This document shows, one piece after another, positions 23,048 to 33,535 of a stretch of DNA of 64,000 bases (position 1 is its first letter; the number at the start of each line of letters is the position of its first letter). Origin of the DNA: Duganella aceris (GTDB taxonomy: Bacteria > Pseudomonadota > Gammaproteobacteria > Burkholderiales > Burkholderiaceae_D); the NCBI RefSeq assembly GCF_011090165.1, contig NZ_JAADJT010000002.1, positions 62,001 through 126,000 on the forward strand, read 5' to 3'. The notes below the pieces were generated by a model. It had not been told where the DNA came from, did not search any database, and saw nothing but the letters and a program-made list of their open reading frames with translations. A program made the position numbers and the translations under genes.

Positions 23048-24457
23048 TCACTTGCCTGTGACAACCCGACCCGGCACGGCCACCGCCCCACTCTGGGCGC
23101 CGGTGTAACAGGCACGTGACGGCGCCTCGATTCCATGCTTGGCCAACAACCGATACAGAGTCATGCGCGATACGCCCAGATCGCGCGCGGCCAGCGTGAT
23201 GTTGCGGCCGGCGCGCAGCAGGCTGGCGTCGATGGCGTCGCGTTCGGCGCGGATGCGGGCGTGGTCCAGCTGCGCCGCCTGGTCCGGCGCGCGCGCCGCG
23301 CTCAATCCCAGGTCCTGCGGCACGATCAGGCGCCCTTCGGCCATCACCATCGCGCGCCGCACCCGGTTGATCAGCTCGCGCACATTGCCGGGCCAGTCGT
23401 AGTCGCGGATCGCCTGCGCCGCGCGGCTGCTGAAGCCCTTGACGCGCGGCGCCCGTTCGCTGGAGAAAGCATGGAAGAAGTGCTCCGCCAGCGGCAACAG
23501 GTCTTCCTTCCGCTCTCGCAAGGGCGGCACCTCCAGCGCCAGCACGTTGAGGCGGTAATACAGATCCTCGCGGAAGGCGCCGCGCCCCACCGCCTGCGCC
23601 AGGTCGACGTGCGAGGCGGCGATGACGCGCACGTCGACCGCGATGCTGTGCGTCGACCCGAGCCGGTAGATGGTCTTCTCCTGCAGGAAACGCAGCAGGT
23701 TGGCCTGCAGTTCCAGCGGCAGGTCGCCGATCTCATCGAGAAAAATTGAGCCGCCCTGCGCCGATTCGATCAGGCCGCGCTTGGCGCGCGCCGCGCCGGT
23801 GAAGGCGCCGCGCTCGTAACCGAACAATTCGGACTGGATCAGCGAGGCCGGGATCGCGCCGCAATTGATGGGCACGAACGGCCCGGCGCGGCGCGCCGAC
23901 GCCGCGTGCACCGCCTGCGCCGCCAGCTCCTTGCCGCTGCCGCTCTCGCCCGAGATCAGCACCGGCGCGCTGGCCGCCGCCACCTTGACGATCTGGCGCC
24001 GCAGCCGGGCGATGGCGGCGCTCTGTCCGGTCAGCGAAGCGACGGCGGCGGCGGCCGAGCGCGGCGCCATGGCGCCATGGTCGGCGCGCAGCGCGGCCAG
24101 GCCATGGGCGTGGCCGAGCGCGTGGCGCAGCCTGGCGATGTCGATCGGCCAGGTATGGAAATCGCCGCAATGGTCATGGATCAGCTGGCGCCACAGCGGC
24201 TGCGCCAGCGCCGGCGCCGGCAGCACGACGATCCAGTGCGTGCGCCAGTGATCGTGCAGGAAGCGCTCCAGCGCTTCGCGCGCCGAGGCATCCTCCACCA
24301 GCAACAGGCCGAGGGCGAACGAGCGCGCGCTCAATTGACGTCCGGCCTCGGCCAGCGTGGCGGCCCGGCAAACCTCCCATCCCTCGAGCGCCGCGTCCGG
24401 CGCCGCCAACACGGCGTGCCCTCCGATCGCTACGTATAGTATGGTTTTGGTGGTCAT
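23048..24457 (-). CDS. Sigma-54-dependent enhancer-binding regulator
   Basis: A 469-residue bEBP. Residues 1-125 are a receiver-like domain lacking a clear phospho-Asp pocket, as in VpsR-type regulators. The AAA+ core has GESGSGKE (Walker A, about 167-174), the sigma-54 contact loop GAFTGA (near 217), [20 protein letters not shown] (Walker B) and [11 protein letters not shown]. The C-terminal Fis-type HTH is [20 protein letters not shown]. It is immediately upstream of the Fap-like operon and its sigma-54 promoter, and in the same direction. An atypical receiver would fit control by c-di-GMP or another ligand instead of phosphorylation; this is inferred. Confidence 0.9.
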   Translation of the reverse strand: MTTKTILYVAIGGHAVLAAPDAALEGWEVCRAATLAEAGRQLSARSFALGLLLVEDASAREALERFLHDHWRTHWIVVLPAPALAQPLWRQLIHDHCGDFHTWPIDIARLRHALGHAHGLAALRADHGAMAPRSAAAAVASLTGQSAAIARLRRQIVKVAAASAPVLISGESGSGKELAAQAVHAASARRAGPFVPINCGAIPASLIQSELFGYERGAFTGAARAKRGLIESAQGGSIFLDEIGDLPLELQANLLRFLQEKTIYRLGSTHSIAVDVRVIAASHVDLAQAVGRGAFREDLYYRLNVLALEVPPLRERKEDLLPLAEHFFHAFSSERAPRVKGFSSRAAQAIRDYDWPGNVRELINRVRRAMVMAEGRLIVPQDLGLSAARAPDQAAQLDHARIRAERDAIDASLLRAGRNITLAARDLGVSRMTLYRLLAKHGIEAPSRACYTGAQSGAVAVPGRVVTGK

Positions 24458-24628
24458 GACAATTGGACGACAGACAATGGAAAAAGTTCAATCTTTTCAC
24501 TTTCGCAAAACCACGAATCGCTTGCCGCGCCGCCGGCCCCAATATAGAATTCGTGCGCAGTTTTTTGACGAGGTCTGTGCCAGCCTGTCAATAGTGAGTA
24601 TAAGTTAAAACAACGACGGGGATGCCTG

Positions 24629-25249
24629 ATGAGTGGTTTTGTAGTAAAGCCGGCGGATTTGCCGGGCTGGGGCCAGCGCTTGTCGCTGCGCATCCTCAAG
24701 CTGTTCGGCTGGCGCATGTTGTATCGCCCGCTGCCCGGCCCGCGCGGCATCGCCGTCATCTATCCGCACACGTCGAACTGGGATTTCATGGTCGGCCTGT
24801 TCGGCAAGTGGGCGCTGAACCTGCCGTTCCGCTGGCTGGCCAAGGACTCGCTGTTCAAGCTGCCGGTGCTGGGCAAGTGGTTCCGCGCGCTGGGCGGCGA
24901 GCCGGTCGAGCGCGGCACGCCGAGCGGCACCATCAAGCTGCAGGCGCGCCGCATGAACGCGGCCGACTGGTACTGGGTCGGCATCACGCCCGAGGCGACG
25001 CGCGGCTATCGCCCGAACTGGAAGAGCGGCTTCTATCACCTGGCGCTGGAGGCCAAGGTGCCGCTGGTGCTGGTGTATATCGACTATCCGAACAAGACGC
25101 TCGGCCTGGTCGACCACGTGTTCCTGACCGGCGACCAGGAGGCCGACATGGCCGCCATCCGCGCCGGCTTCGAAGGCCATCGCGGCCTGTATCCGGAAAA
25201 CCAGGCGCCGATCGTGCTGCAGGAACGCCGCAGCGAATCGCGCGACTGA
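24629..25249 (+). CDS. PlsC-like lysophospholipid acyltransferase
   Basis: A 206-residue acyltransferase. The catalytic H(X)4D motif appears as YPHTSNWDFMVG near residues 50-60. ALGGEPVERG corresponds to the second glycerophosphate acyltransferase motif and GITPEATR to the third. It is shorter than classical PlsC and lacks strong membrane helices. The acyl acceptor could be lysophosphatidic acid or another glycerolipid. It is divergent from the sigma-54 regulator and convergent with the urease operon. The gap 24458-24628 shows no clear regulatory motif. Confidence 0.78.
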   Translation: MSGFVVKPADLPGWGQRLSLRILKLFGWRMLYRPLPGPRGIAVIYPHTSNWDFMVGLFGKWALNLPFRWLAKDSLFKLPVLGKWFRALGGEPVERGTPSGTIKLQARRMNAADWYWVGITPEATRGYRPNWKSGFYHLALEAKVPLVLVYIDYPNKTLGLVDHVFLTGDQEADMAAIRAGFEGHRGLYPENQAPIVLQERRSESRD

Positions 25250-25253
25250 TTTT

Positions 25254-25829
25254 TTACACGGTCGCCACCAGCATCACGCCGGTGGCGGCGATCGCCGCGC
25301 CGGACAGCTTCAGCGCCAGCGACGGGCCGAACCGGCCCAGCACACTTCCGCCGACCACCAGCAGCCCGCTCGCCAGCAACAGGCCGAGGGCGCTGGCCGC
25401 CTGCGGCAGTTCGTGCCCGTGGGCGTTGCCGTGCAACAGAGCGAACGCGCCCACCATCGCCGCGCCGGCCGCCGCCGGCAGGCGCGCCGCCAGCGCGATC
25501 AGGATCCCCATCAGCACCACCGTGGCGGCGATGCCGGTTTCCAGTCCCGGGATCGCCAGGCCGGCGGCGCCGCTCGCCATCCCCACCATCACCATGCCGA
25601 TGAACACGCCCTGCAGCCAGCGCGCGTTGGACTGGCGCACGCTCCAGATGCCCACCGCCAGCATCGCCAGCAGGTGATCGAGGCCGGTGAATGGATGGGT
25701 GAAGCCATCGAGGAAGCCGTGCGTGTGCGCGCCGCCCGCCTGCGGGTGCGCCAGCGCGGCGCCGCTGGCCAGCGCCAGCGTCAAGGTCATGGCCAGGGTG
25801 GCGGCGCGGCCGCGTGCTTGCTTGTTCAT
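25254..25829 (-). CDS. ureJ: HupE/UreJ nickel permease-like membrane protein
   Basis: A 191-residue membrane protein. It has a cleavable-looking N-terminus (LTLALASGAALAHP), then HGFLDGFTHPFTGLDHLLAM, the conserved HPFxGxDHLLAML nickel-related motif of HupE/UreJ. About six hydrophobic segments follow, with LLHGNAHGHELP in a loop. These proteins probably import nickel for urease or hydrogenase. As the last gene of the urease operon, 10 bp beyond ureG, a role in supplying urease nickel is likely. Confidence 0.85.
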   Translation of the reverse strand: MNKQARGRAATLAMTLTLALASGAALAHPQAGGAHTHGFLDGFTHPFTGLDHLLAMLAVGIWSVRQSNARWLQGVFIGMVMVGMASGAAGLAIPGLETGIAATVVLMGILIALAARLPAAAGAAMVGAFALLHGNAHGHELPQAASALGLLLASGLLVVGGSVLGRFGPSLALKLSGAAIAATGVMLVATV

Positions 25830-25838
25830 GGAGTCTCC

Positions 25839-26462
25839 TTAGTGTGGGGTCTGGCCCAGCAGGCCTTGTTCGCGGATGAAGTCGATGACGGCGGTCACGC
25901 CGTCGCCGCTGCGCAGATTGGTGAAGATGAACGGCCGCGCGCCGCGCTGCTGCTTGGCGTCGCGCGCCATCACCTCCAGGTCGGCGCCGACGTGCGGCGC
26001 CAGGTCGGTCTTGTTGATGATCAGCAGATCGGAGCGGGTGATGCCGGGACCGCCCTTGCGCGGGATCTTCTCGCCGCCGGCGACGTCGATCACGTAGATG
26101 GTCAGGTCGGACAGTTCGGGGCTGAAGGTGGCGGCCAGGTTGTCGCCGCCGGATTCGACCAGGATCAGGTCCAGGTTGGGGAAGTCGGCCTGCATGCGGG
26201 CGATGGCTTCAAGGTTGATCGAAGCGTCTTCGCGGATCGCGGTGTGCGGGCAGCCGCCGGTCTCCACGCCCATCAGGCGCTCGGCCGGCAAGGCGTCGGC
26301 GCGCAGCAGGATCTCCATGTCCTCCTTGGTGTAGATGTCGTTGGTGATGACGGCCATGTCGTAGTGGTCGCGCATGCCTTTGCACAGCATCTCGCACAGG
26401 GCGGTCTTGCCGGAGCCGACCGGGCCGCCGATGCCGACGCGGAGTGGGTTTGAAGTTGTCAT
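25839..26462 (-). CDS. ureG: Urease accessory GTPase UreG
   Basis: A 207-residue SIMIBI GTPase from ATG 26462, with a GAGAG ribosome site. The P-loop is [31 protein letters not shown], the nickel-binding CPH motif in [30 protein letters not shown] and [10 protein letters not shown] complete the family signature. UreG hydrolyses GTP while delivering nickel into apourease with UreD, UreF and UreE. It lies 11 bp after ureF. Confidence 0.95.
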   Translation of the reverse strand: MTTSNPLRVGIGGPVGSGKTALCEMLCKGMRDHYDMAVITNDIYTKEDMEILLRADALPAERLMGVETGGCPHTAIREDASINLEAIARMQADFPNLDLILVESGGDNLAATFSPELSDLTIYVIDVAGGEKIPRKGGPGITRSDLLIINKTDLAPHVGADLEVMARDAKQQRGARPFIFTNLRSGDGVTAVIDFIREQGLLGQTPH

Positions 26463-26473
26463 GGTGTGCTCTC

Positions 26474-27154
26474 TCAGGATCTGTATAAACGGCTGTATTG
26501 GACTTCGTGCCGCATCGACAGCAGCGACAGGCCCGGGGCCCAGTTGCTCATGTCGTCGTCGGCCACGGTTTGGGCGTGATGCGCGGCGGCTTCGATGTCG
26601 GCGCGCAGCGACAGCAGCATGCGCTGGCCCGCCACCTGCCCCAGCGGCACCGATTTGACGCAGACCAGCACCTGGTTCTCGGCCCACGCGAACAGCATCG
26701 CCAGCAGCGCGGCGTCGTGCGGGATATTCAGCGCGGCGACCGCGCAGCTGAAGGCGGTCGGCAGCGCGACTTCGGGTTCGGCTTGCAGTCGCGCCAGCAT
26801 CTCGGCGTCGACGATGCCCAATTCCGCCACCAACTTGGTCAGCGAGTAGCCCATCTGGATGGTCTCGGCGCGGAATTCGGCGCTGTCGCGCGAGGCGATG
26901 AAGCGTTCGCTCCATGCGGCGACGGCGTCCCAGTCGCGCCGCGACCAGGCTTGCATCAGGCGCCAGCAGACCGGGGCTTCCCATTGCGCCACCACTTCGT
27001 GCAGGTGGCGCAGGATCCAGGCGCGCGCGGTGTCGGCGTTGTGGACCATGCCGTTCTCCAGCGCCGCCTCCAGCCCCTGCGAATAGCTGTAGGCGCCGAT
27101 CGGCAGCGCCGGGCTGGCGAATTGCAGCAGGTTGAGCAGCGCCGAGGCCTGCAT
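26474..27154 (-). CDS. ureF: Urease accessory protein UreF
   Basis: A 226-residue all-helical protein from ATG 27154. [20 protein letters not shown] and a terminal block near [16 protein letters not shown] are typical UreF sequences, the latter being the conserved C-terminus needed for UreD/UreG binding. UreF serves as a fidelity factor for UreG GTP hydrolysis. The start overlaps the ureE stop by one base (TAATG), so the two are translationally coupled. Confidence 0.93.
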   Translation of the reverse strand: MQASALLNLLQFASPALPIGAYSYSQGLEAALENGMVHNADTARAWILRHLHEVVAQWEAPVCWRLMQAWSRRDWDAVAAWSERFIASRDSAEFRAETIQMGYSLTKLVAELGIVDAEMLARLQAEPEVALPTAFSCAVAALNIPHDAALLAMLFAWAENQVLVCVKSVPLGQVAGQRMLLSLRADIEAAAHHAQTVADDDMSNWAPGLSLLSMRHEVQYSRLYRS

Positions 27155-27657
27155 TATTGGGGGTCGCCCGGACGGTGGATCTTCTGCCGCAGCGGAATCG
27201 GCGCCAGCGGATTGCCGTCGTGATGGTGGCCGTGGCCACCGCCATAGGCGCCCGACTCCGGCTCGAAGGCCGCCTGCTCCTCGGCCACCGTGGCGCCCAG
27301 GCCGGCCAGCATCTCCTTCAGCACCGCGTCGGCGCGGATGCGCAGGAAGCCGTCGCCGACCTGCGCCTGCGTGTGGCGGTTGCCGAGATGGAAAGCGCAG
27401 CGCAGCAAGGCGTGCGCGTCGGCGCAGGTGACCTTGTAGGTCGGCTCCGGCGCGGCCACCACCTGGATCACGCGCCGGTCCTCGCCGGTCAGCAGGTCGC
27501 CGTCGCGCAGCACGGTGCCGCGCACGGTGAACACGGCGACATCCTCGCCGCTGTCCAGCGTCGCGCGCAGGCGGCACTTTTCGCGCAATTCGTAAGGCAG
27601 CACCAGCCGCGCGGCGATCGCGTCGGCGTGTGCAATTTTGGTGTGCAATGTCAGCAT
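27154..27657 (-). CDS. ureE: Urease nickel metallochaperone UreE
   Basis: A 167-residue protein. The N-terminal domain includes [20 protein letters not shown] and the central metal-binding domain includes [13 protein letters not shown] with the conserved nickel His. The C-terminus has [15 protein letters not shown], a short His-rich tail. It donates nickel to the UreDFG-apourease complex. It sits 5 bp after ureC. Confidence 0.93.
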   Translation of the reverse strand: MLTLHTKIAHADAIAARLVLPYELREKCRLRATLDSGEDVAVFTVRGTVLRDGDLLTGEDRRVIQVVAAPEPTYKVTCADAHALLRCAFHLGNRHTQAQVGDGFLRIRADAVLKEMLAGLGATVAEEQAAFEPESGAYGGGHGHHHDGNPLAPIPLRQKIHRPGDPQ

Positions 27658-27662
27658 AGTCT

Positions 27663-29363
<1,701 letters not shown>

Positions 29364-29375
29364 GTCGACCTTTTT

Positions 29376-29702
29376 TTAGCTTTTCGGTGGTGTGGTATCC
29401 AGCTTGCCCATGACTTTGCCATTGAAGCCGTAGACCTTCTGGTCGCCGCCCAGCTTCACCAGCTCCACGGTGCGCTGCTGGCCCGGCTCGAAACGCACGG
29501 CGGTGCCGGCGGCGATGTTGAGCCGCATGCCATAGGCCTGCCAGCGCTCGAATTTGAGCTCCGTGTTAACTTCGAAAAAATGGAAATGCGATCCGACCTG
29601 CACCGGCCGGTCGCCCTGGTTGGTCACCACCACGGTGGCGGTGGGCCGGCCTTCGTTGATGCCGATCTCGCCCTCTTCAAGCAGGTATTCGCCTGGGATC
29701 AT
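29376..29702 (-). CDS. ureB: Urease beta subunit UreB
   Basis: A 108-residue protein from ATG 29702 with an AAGGAG ribosome site: [20 protein letters not shown]. Conserved blocks are [30 protein letters not shown] and [11 protein letters not shown]. The small structural subunit packs with UreA and UreC. It is separate from UreA, the arrangement typical of proteobacteria. Confidence 0.96.
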   Translation of the reverse strand: MIPGEYLLEEGEIGINEGRPTATVVVTNQGDRPVQVGSHFHFFEVNTELKFERWQAYGMRLNIAAGTAVRFEPGQQRTVELVKLGGDQKVYGFNGKVMGKLDTTPPKS

Positions 29703-29713
29703 GATGAACTCCT

Positions 29714-30016
29714 TTAGGGGATGGGGTGATGGACGGTCACCAGCTTGCTCCCGTCGGGGAACGTCGCTTCGACCTGGATGTCGGGGATCATTTCGGGGAT
29801 ACCCTCCATGACGTCGGCGCGCGTGAGGATGCGCGTGCCGTCGGACATCAGTTGGGCGACTGTCTTGCCGTCGCGGGCGCCCTCCATGATGGCGCAGGTG
29901 ATCAGCGCCACCGCTTCCGGGTAGTTCAGTTTGAGGCCGCGCGCGAGGCGGCGTTCCGCCACGATGCCGGCGGTGAAAATCAACAGCTTGTCTTTTTCTC
30001 TTGGTGTCAGATCCAT
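29714..30016 (-). CDS. ureA: Urease gamma subunit UreA
   Basis: A 100-residue protein, the exact family length. It starts [20 protein letters not shown] and contains [40 protein letters not shown] and the C-terminal TVHHPIP. It follows ureD by 12 bp and precedes ureB by 11 bp. Confidence 0.96.
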   Translation of the reverse strand: MDLTPREKDKLLIFTAGIVAERRLARGLKLNYPEAVALITCAIMEGARDGKTVAQLMSDGTRILTRADVMEGIPEMIPDIQVEATFPDGSKLVTVHHPIP

Positions 30017-30028
30017 GGTGGTTCCAGT

Positions 30029-30898
30029 TCAGGTTTGCCAGATGCGCGGCGTGACGGCCTCGCGGTCCAGCAGATGCGGGCGCACGCGGCGCCACACGGT
30101 GAGCATCAGGCGGCGCGCGGTTTCGCTGTCGTCGCCCAGGTGGCGCGCGACCAGCACGCCCTTGGTGTGGGTGACGCCGAAGACATGCTCGCCGTCGGCG
30201 GCGATGTCGGCGCGTATCCCGGCCAGCAGCTCGGCCAAGACGGCCGGCGGCAGCGGCTTGCCGGCGGCGATCAGCGTGGCGCAGACGGTCTTGCCGTCCA
30301 GCGCCAGCGGGCTGTCGAGACGCCCGCCCAGCATCGCGCCCTGCTCCCACCAGATCAGGCGGCCGTCGCGGCGGATGCTGCTGCGCTGGGTGACACGGCC
30401 GGTATTGAATACCTCGCCCGAGCCGCGCCGGCCCATGCACAGGATCTCGCAGCCGATGTAGGTGGCGCCGGCGGCCAGTTCGACCGCCTGCTCCAGCACC
30501 ACGTCAGCGGTATCAAAAAAGATCGTTTCTTGCGGCAGCCATTCCAGCGCGGCGCCTTGGTTCAGATGCAGGCACACCGTCTGGCGCGACACCTTGCCGT
30601 TGGCCTTGTACCACTTGGCCGCGCCCGGGGTGGTGATGAATGCGTGCGCGCCGGCGCCGACGCCGATGTCGATCTGCAGCCGGTCGCCGCCGACCACGCC
30701 GCCCGGCGGGTGGACCACGATGGCGTGACAGACCTTGCGGTCTTCCGGATACAAGGCCTTCTGCACCCGCAGCGGGCCGTAGTGGAGATTATCGAACAGC
30801 CGCGTGGTGCCGGCGTCGTCCGCGAATCCGAGCGTGAGGCTGGCCTGCCAGGCGCTGGGGCTGGCGGCGAGGTCTCGCGGTGCGGTGCAATCGGGCAT
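30029..30898 (-). CDS. ureD: Urease accessory protein UreD
   Basis: A 289-residue protein. Conserved blocks are [61 protein letters not shown] and [14 protein letters not shown]. UreD binds apourease directly and forms the nickel tunnel with UreF/UreG. It is the first gene of the ureDABCEFG-J operon. A sigma-54 promoter and an NtrC-type site lie just upstream. Confidence 0.93.
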   Translation of the reverse strand: MPDCTAPRDLAASPSAWQASLTLGFADDAGTTRLFDNLHYGPLRVQKALYPEDRKVCHAIVVHPPGGVVGGDRLQIDIGVGAGAHAFITTPGAAKWYKANGKVSRQTVCLHLNQGAALEWLPQETIFFDTADVVLEQAVELAAGATYIGCEILCMGRRGSGEVFNTGRVTQRSSIRRDGRLIWWEQGAMLGGRLDSPLALDGKTVCATLIAAGKPLPPAVLAELLAGIRADIAADGEHVFGVTHTKGVLVARHLGDDSETARRLMLTVWRRVRPHLLDREAVTPRIWQT

Positions 30899-30931
30899 GA
30901 CGGTACTTGATATGAGTGATGTGTTGTCTTA

Positions 30932-30947
30932 TGCAATCCCCATGCCA
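30932..30947 (-). promoter_or_regulatory. Sigma-54 promoter of the urease operon
   Basis: The reverse strand reads TGGCATGGGGATTGCA, with GG and GC 10 bp apart, a near-perfect sigma-54 -24/-12 element. The predicted start near 30921 lies about 23 nt before the ureD ATG. This fits nitrogen control of urease. It occupies one end of the 330-bp gap between ureD and the next gene. Confidence 0.8.
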
Positions 30948-31005
30948 GCCCAAATCGGCACTGACGCCGGGCGCGAACAGGTTTCCGCACCAAATTGAAT
31001 CATTC

Positions 31006-31020
31006 GCACCAGTGTAGTGC
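31006..31020. promoter_or_regulatory. NtrC-type binding site upstream of urease
   Basis: GCAC-N7-GTGC (GCACCAGTGTAGTGC) matches the core of NtrC sites such as those of glnA. It is about 85-100 bp upstream of the predicted sigma-54 start, a normal enhancer distance. A second GCACCA half-site lies at 30987-30992. No ntrBC genes are in the window. Confidence 0.6.
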
Positions 31021-31113
31021 GGAAAAATCACAGTTAGTAAAAAAGGGACGCCTGTTTTGCTGGCGGCTGTTGTAAAAAAGTGCCGCATGGAAAAATATTT
31101 GAGATTTTCTACG

Positions 31114-31132
31114 GCGGCAAAAGTTCTGCCGC
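31114..31132 (+). promoter_or_regulatory. Hairpin in the leader of the spore-coat-U-like gene
   Basis: GCGGCA and TGCCGC arms with a 7-nt loop are followed by TTTTAAC, about 95 bp before ATG 31229. It could be an attenuator-type or terminator-like hairpin in the 5' leader, or chance. The rest of this AT-rich stretch probably holds the promoter; a run of nine T lies at about 31147. Confidence 0.3.
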
Positions 31133-31228
31133 TTTTAACAAAAGCACGTTTTTTTTTGTTGAGGAATAATTGAATCCATTGAAGCACGGAAACAAAAATT
31201 CTAAATTAACTACTTAACGGAGGTCCAA

Positions 31229-31756
31229 ATGTTTAGCAAATCCCCATCCCTTCGCCGCGTTGCAATCGCCGCCGCCTTCGGCGCCGCGCTGGTGCCAGTG
31301 TTGAGCGGCGCCGCTGTCTACAGCAACGGCAGCAAAACCTCGACCTTCGACGTCACGCTGAAAATCATCGCCGACTGCACCATCGCCGCCAACCCGCTGG
31401 ACTTCGGTCAATCGCAAGGCGTGCTGGCGACCGCCGTCAGCGTCAACACCACGCTCAACGTCACCTGCACCAACACCACGCCTTACAACATCGGCCTGAA
31501 CGCCGGCACCGGCACCGGCTCCAGCACCACCGCGCGCCTGATGAGCGGCACCGGCGCCAACACCAGCACCGTCGCCTACAACCTGTACCAGGCATCGGGC
31601 AGCACCAACTGGGGCAACACGCAAGGCACCGACACCAAATCCGGCGTAGGCAGCGGCGTCTCGCAAACCATCACCGTGTACGGCGTCGTGCCGGCACAAG
31701 CAACGCCTCAGCCCGACACGTACAAATCGACGATCACCGCAACCGTCTACTTCTAA
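31229..31756 (+). CDS. Secreted spore-coat-U (SCPU) domain protein, copy A
   Basis: A 175-residue protein with a signal peptide (RRVAIAAAFGAALVPVLSGAA). The SCPU fold, a pilin-like beta-sandwich, shows in TFDVTLKIIADCTIAANPLD, NTTLNVTCTNTTPYNIGLNA and the C-terminal STITATVYF. The two Cys of the fold are present (ADC and VTC). Such proteins are usually adhesin or pilus subunits of chaperone-usher operons, but no chaperone or usher lies next to it. A strong CGGAGG ribosome site is present. It is closely related to copy B at 31950. Confidence 0.85.
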   Translation: MFSKSPSLRRVAIAAAFGAALVPVLSGAAVYSNGSKTSTFDVTLKIIADCTIAANPLDFGQSQGVLATAVSVNTTLNVTCTNTTPYNIGLNAGTGTGSSTTARLMSGTGANTSTVAYNLYQASGSTNWGNTQGTDTKSGVGSGVSQTITVYGVVPAQATPQPDTYKSTITATVYF

Positions 31757-31949
31757 TACCCGCAACACCCTCCGCCGGCGCCCACAAACAAGGCTCACCG
31801 TCGCGATTCAGCAGCATCCCCAGCGCCCAATCCCGCGCTAAATTTTTCCCAGTTTCGTATCGATACCGCCCAACAGCAGCGGCAGCATTGCATGCATTTG
31901 CATACCCACTCGCGCCCGGACCTATCGTTTTACTTACTGGAGTTCCATC

Positions 31950-32471
31950 ATGACCCGTCGTTCCCTGACCCGCATCGCCACCGCAGCCGTCATCACCGCC
32001 ATGCTGACCCCGATCCTGGGCGGCGCCGCCGTGTACACCAATGGCAGCAGGAACCAGACCTTCGACGTCACGATGAAGATCATCGCCGACTGCACCATCG
32101 CCGCCAACCCGCTGGACTTCGGCCAATCGCAAGGCGTGCTGGCCACCGCGGTCAGCGTCAACACCACGCTCAACGTCACCTGCACCAACACCACCCCCTA
32201 CAACATCGGCCTGAGCGCAGGCAACGGCACCGGGTCGACCACGTCGGCGCGGCTGCTGAGCGGCACCGGCGCCAACACCAGCACCGTCGCCTTCAACCTG
32301 AACATGACCTCCGGCGGCGGCAACTGGGGCAACGCCCAGGGCACCGACACGCTGTCGGGCACCGGCTCCGGCGTGCTGCAGAACCTGACCGTCTACGGCG
32401 TGGTGCCGGCGCAGGCCACGCCGCAACCGGACACCTACAAATCCACCATCACCGCCACGGTCTACTTCTGA
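31950..32471 (+). CDS. Secreted spore-coat-U (SCPU) domain protein, copy B
   Basis: A 173-residue paralogue of the preceding gene. The signal peptide is RIATAAVITAMLTPILGGAA, then TFDVTMKIIADCTIAANPLD, NTTLNVTCTNTTPYNIGLSA and the identical tail TPQPDTYKSTITATVYF. Most residues are shared with copy A, and long stretches of DNA are nearly identical, so a recent tandem duplication is likely. A separate leader of 193 bp and a TGGAG ribosome site suggest that it can be expressed on its own. Confidence 0.85.
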   Translation: MTRRSLTRIATAAVITAMLTPILGGAAVYTNGSRNQTFDVTMKIIADCTIAANPLDFGQSQGVLATAVSVNTTLNVTCTNTTPYNIGLSAGNGTGSTTSARLLSGTGANTSTVAFNLNMTSGGGNWGNAQGTDTLSGTGSGVLQNLTVYGVVPAQATPQPDTYKSTITATVYF

Positions 32472-32571
32472 TTGTTGATCCGGCTTCAAGAGTTCTTTGC
32501 GCCGCGCGGCCTTTGTGCGCGGCCCGTGTGTCCCCATACTGATTGCTTCTTGAATCGATTGGGAGCACAGC

Positions 32572-33468
32572 ATGAAAGTATTCGTCACCGGCGCGGCCGG
32601 TTTTATCGGTGGTTCGATCGCAGCGGGGCTGGTCAAGGCCGGGCATGAAGTCGTCGGACTGGTGCGCAAGCCGGAACAGCTCGATGAGCTGGCCAGGATC
32701 GGCGTCACCGGCATCGTCGGCACCCTCAACGACCGCGATCTGCTGATCGCCCAGGCGCAGGCGTCCGACGCCGTCATCAATGCCGCCAGCAGCGACAACC
32801 GCGCGGCGGTGGAAGCCTTCATCGACGCCCTATCCGGCTCGGGCAAGGTGTTCCTGCACACCAGCGGCTCCAGCATCGTCGGCGACGCTTCCGGCGGCGA
32901 AGGCTCCGACCGCATCTATCTCGAAGACCAGCTCCCCGAACCGACCGCCGACAAGGCCGCCCGCGTCGCCATCGACAATCTGGTGCTGACCGCCGCCGAC
33001 AAGGGCGTGCGCTCGGCCGTGCTGTGCAACACCCTGATCTACGGCCACGGCGCGCTGCCGCGCGACAGCGTGCAGCTGCCGCGTTTGCTCAAGCAGGCCC
33101 GCAAGAGCGGCATCGTGCGCCACGTCGGGCGCGGTTTGAACATCTGGTCCAACGTGCATATCGACGATGTGGTCGACCTGTATCTGCTGGCGTTGGAGAA
33201 CACCGAGGCCGGCGCCTTCTACTTCGTCGAAAGCGGCGAGGCGGCGTTCCGCGACATGAGCGCCGCCATCGCCCGCGCGCTCGGCCTGGGCGCGCCGCAG
33301 GAGTGGCCGCTGGAGTTGGCCAAGGAGGAATGGGGCTATGAAATGGCTTCCTACGGCCTGGGCTCGAACAGCCGGGTGCGCGGCCAGCGCGCGCGCACGC
33401 AACTGGGCTGGCAACCGCATCGGCCGCCGGTGCTGGACTGGATCGCCAACGACATGCTGCGCGCTTAG
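32572..33468 (+). CDS. NAD-dependent epimerase/dehydratase (extended SDR)
   Basis: A 298-residue Rossmann protein beginning MKVFVTGAAGFIGGSIAAGL (GxxGxxG nucleotide site). In place of the usual YxxxK there is LIYGHGALPR, as in several atypical extended SDRs. VHIDDVVDLYLLALEN is the typical substrate-domain segment. The substrate is unknown. A TGGGAGCACAGC ribosome site precedes ATG. Confidence 0.8.
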   Translation: MKVFVTGAAGFIGGSIAAGLVKAGHEVVGLVRKPEQLDELARIGVTGIVGTLNDRDLLIAQAQASDAVINAASSDNRAAVEAFIDALSGSGKVFLHTSGSSIVGDASGGEGSDRIYLEDQLPEPTADKAARVAIDNLVLTAADKGVRSAVLCNTLIYGHGALPRDSVQLPRLLKQARKSGIVRHVGRGLNIWSNVHIDDVVDLYLLALENTEAGAFYFVESGEAAFRDMSAAIARALGLGAPQEWPLELAKEEWGYEMASYGLGSNSRVRGQRARTQLGWQPHRPPVLDWIANDMLRA

Positions 33469-33535
33469 TTCGCGCCGGCAAAAAAAGGGGATAATAGCGC
33501 CCAACTCGTTTTGAGCGCTATTTTGGATATATCCC

